A stretch of 64,000 nt of DNA, taken from contig NZ_AP023247.1 in the NCBI RefSeq assembly GCF_016756535.1, positions 5,394,501 through 5,458,500 on the forward strand. The letters are read 5' to 3'. The stretch is from Mesorhizobium sp. 131-2-1 (GTDB lineage Bacteria; Pseudomonadota; Alphaproteobacteria; Rhizobiales; Rhizobiaceae). The notes under the pieces were generated by a model. The model did not search any database. It was not told where the DNA came from and saw only the letters and a program-made list of their open reading frames with translations. Positions 63,439-64,000 of the stretch are shown here, piece after piece; positions within the stretch are counted from its first letter, which is position 1, and each line of letters starts with the position of its first letter. Made by a program: the position numbers and the translations under genes.

Positions 63439-64000
63439 ATGAGCGCGGCACGCCTCGCCACCTTCACGGTCGGCGGCAGGACGCGCTACGGCGCGATCAC
63501 CGGCAAGGGCGTCGTCGATCTCTCGGCGCGCCACGGCCAATGGCCGACGCTGCGCGAGGTGATCGAGGCCGGCGCCTTGCTACGGCTGGCCGAGGAAGCA
63601 GATGCTTTCGCACCCGACTTCAAGGTGGAGGACATCGCCTACGAGATCCCGGTCCCTTCGCCGGAAAAGATCATCTGCGTCGGCGTCAACTACCCGGACC
63701 GCAACGAGGAGTACAAGGACGGGCAGGCGGCGCCCTCCAACCCGTCGCTGTTCATCCGCTTCCCGCGTTCCTTCGTCGGCCACGGCGCGCCGCTGGTGCG
63801 GCCGCCGGAATCGCCGCAGCTCGACTATGAGGGCGAGATCGTCATCGTCATCGGCAAGGCCGGCAGGCGCATCGCCGAAGCCGACGCGCTCGGCCATATC
63901 GCCGCGCTTTCGCTATGCAACGAAGGCACGCTCCGCGACTGGGTGCGCCACGCCAAGTTCAACGTCACCCAGGGCAAGAATTTCGACCGCTCCGGTTCGA
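63439..64000 (+). CDS. fumarylacetoacetate hydrolase-family protein, partial (hpaG-like)
   Basis: 187 residues visible before the window edge. The N-terminus TFTVGGRTRYGAITGKG and KIICVGVNYPDRNEEYKD, then LDYEGEIVIVIGKAG carry the metal-ligand acids of the FAH family. In this context it should be the decarboxylase/isomerase step (HpaG, 5-oxopent-3-ene-1,2,5-tricarboxylate decarboxylase). Confirmation needs the rest of the gene; hpaH and hpaI are probably beyond the edge. Confidence 0.82.
   Translation, partial: MSAARLATFTVGGRTRYGAITGKGVVDLSARHGQWPTLREVIEAGALLRLAEEADAFAPDFKVEDIAYEIPVPSPEKIICVGVNYPDRNEEYKDGQAAPSNPSLFIRFPRSFVGHGAPLVRPPESPQLDYEGEIVIVIGKAGRRIAEADALGHIAALSLCNEGTLRDWVRHAKFNVTQGKNFDRSGS

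Overview
The window looks like chromosome of an alphaproteobacterium of the Hyphomicrobiales, most likely Mesorhizobium or a close relative. This is inferred from the high GC content, the dense ATGA-overlapping operons, an EryD-like SorC regulator, a polyol ABC importer with two ATPase genes, a BacA/SbmA-type ABC exporter, and short intergenic palindromes of a kind common in rhizobia. I see no rRNA, tRNA, transposase, integrase or CRISPR array.

Layout. 1-8758 (minus): a sugar/polyol operon in the order regulator, solute-binding protein, two permeases, two non-identical ATPases, FGGY kinase and a 2-hydroxyacid dehydrogenase cut by the window edge. 9008-16439 (minus): five coupled genes (SWIM zinc finger, DUF5691, MoxR-like AAA+, DUF5682, VWA). 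16600-18895: a class III aminotransferase divergent from an IclR regulator. 19023-22853: three copies of a 13-bp palindrome upstream of a large MFS/PlsC/AMP-ligase fusion (Aas-like). 23014-28297: an ATP-grasp protein, a GNAT-P450 pair, two glycosyltransferases and a lipoprotein. 28629-33363: EamA exporter, BacA-like ABC exporter, nucleoside hydrolase and a DOPA-dioxygenase-like protein. 33718-37733: a frameshifted alpha/beta hydrolase, an intact secreted one, an AraC regulator and lipoproteins.

37850-42766 (minus) is the most unusual part: a four-gene operon of a coiled-coil protein, a one-pass membrane protein with three 136-137-residue repeats and an OmpA domain, a Ras/Rab-like small GTPase and a class III adenylate cyclase. 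It looks like an undescribed envelope-to-cAMP signalling module. An HD-domain phosphohydrolase is divergent from it.

44139-48002 (minus) encodes a three-subunit xanthine-dehydrogenase-type molybdoenzyme with its own MoaD-like protein. 48170-56687 is an amine or amide catabolic region: an APC permease, aldehyde dehydrogenase and M20 amidohydrolase on one strand, and an IclR regulator, Tm-1-like protein, HAD hydrolase and aminotransferase on the other. Its IclR gene and promoter region are paralogous to those at 18 kb, which suggests two linked regulons. 56749-64000 is the 4-hydroxyphenylacetate (homoprotocatechuate meta-cleavage) pathway: AraC regulator, hpaB, hpaC, hpaR, hpaF, hpaE, hpaD and the start of an hpaG-like gene.

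Several genes appear to start at TTG. In hpaF the TTG start is what places the expected catalytic proline at position 2.
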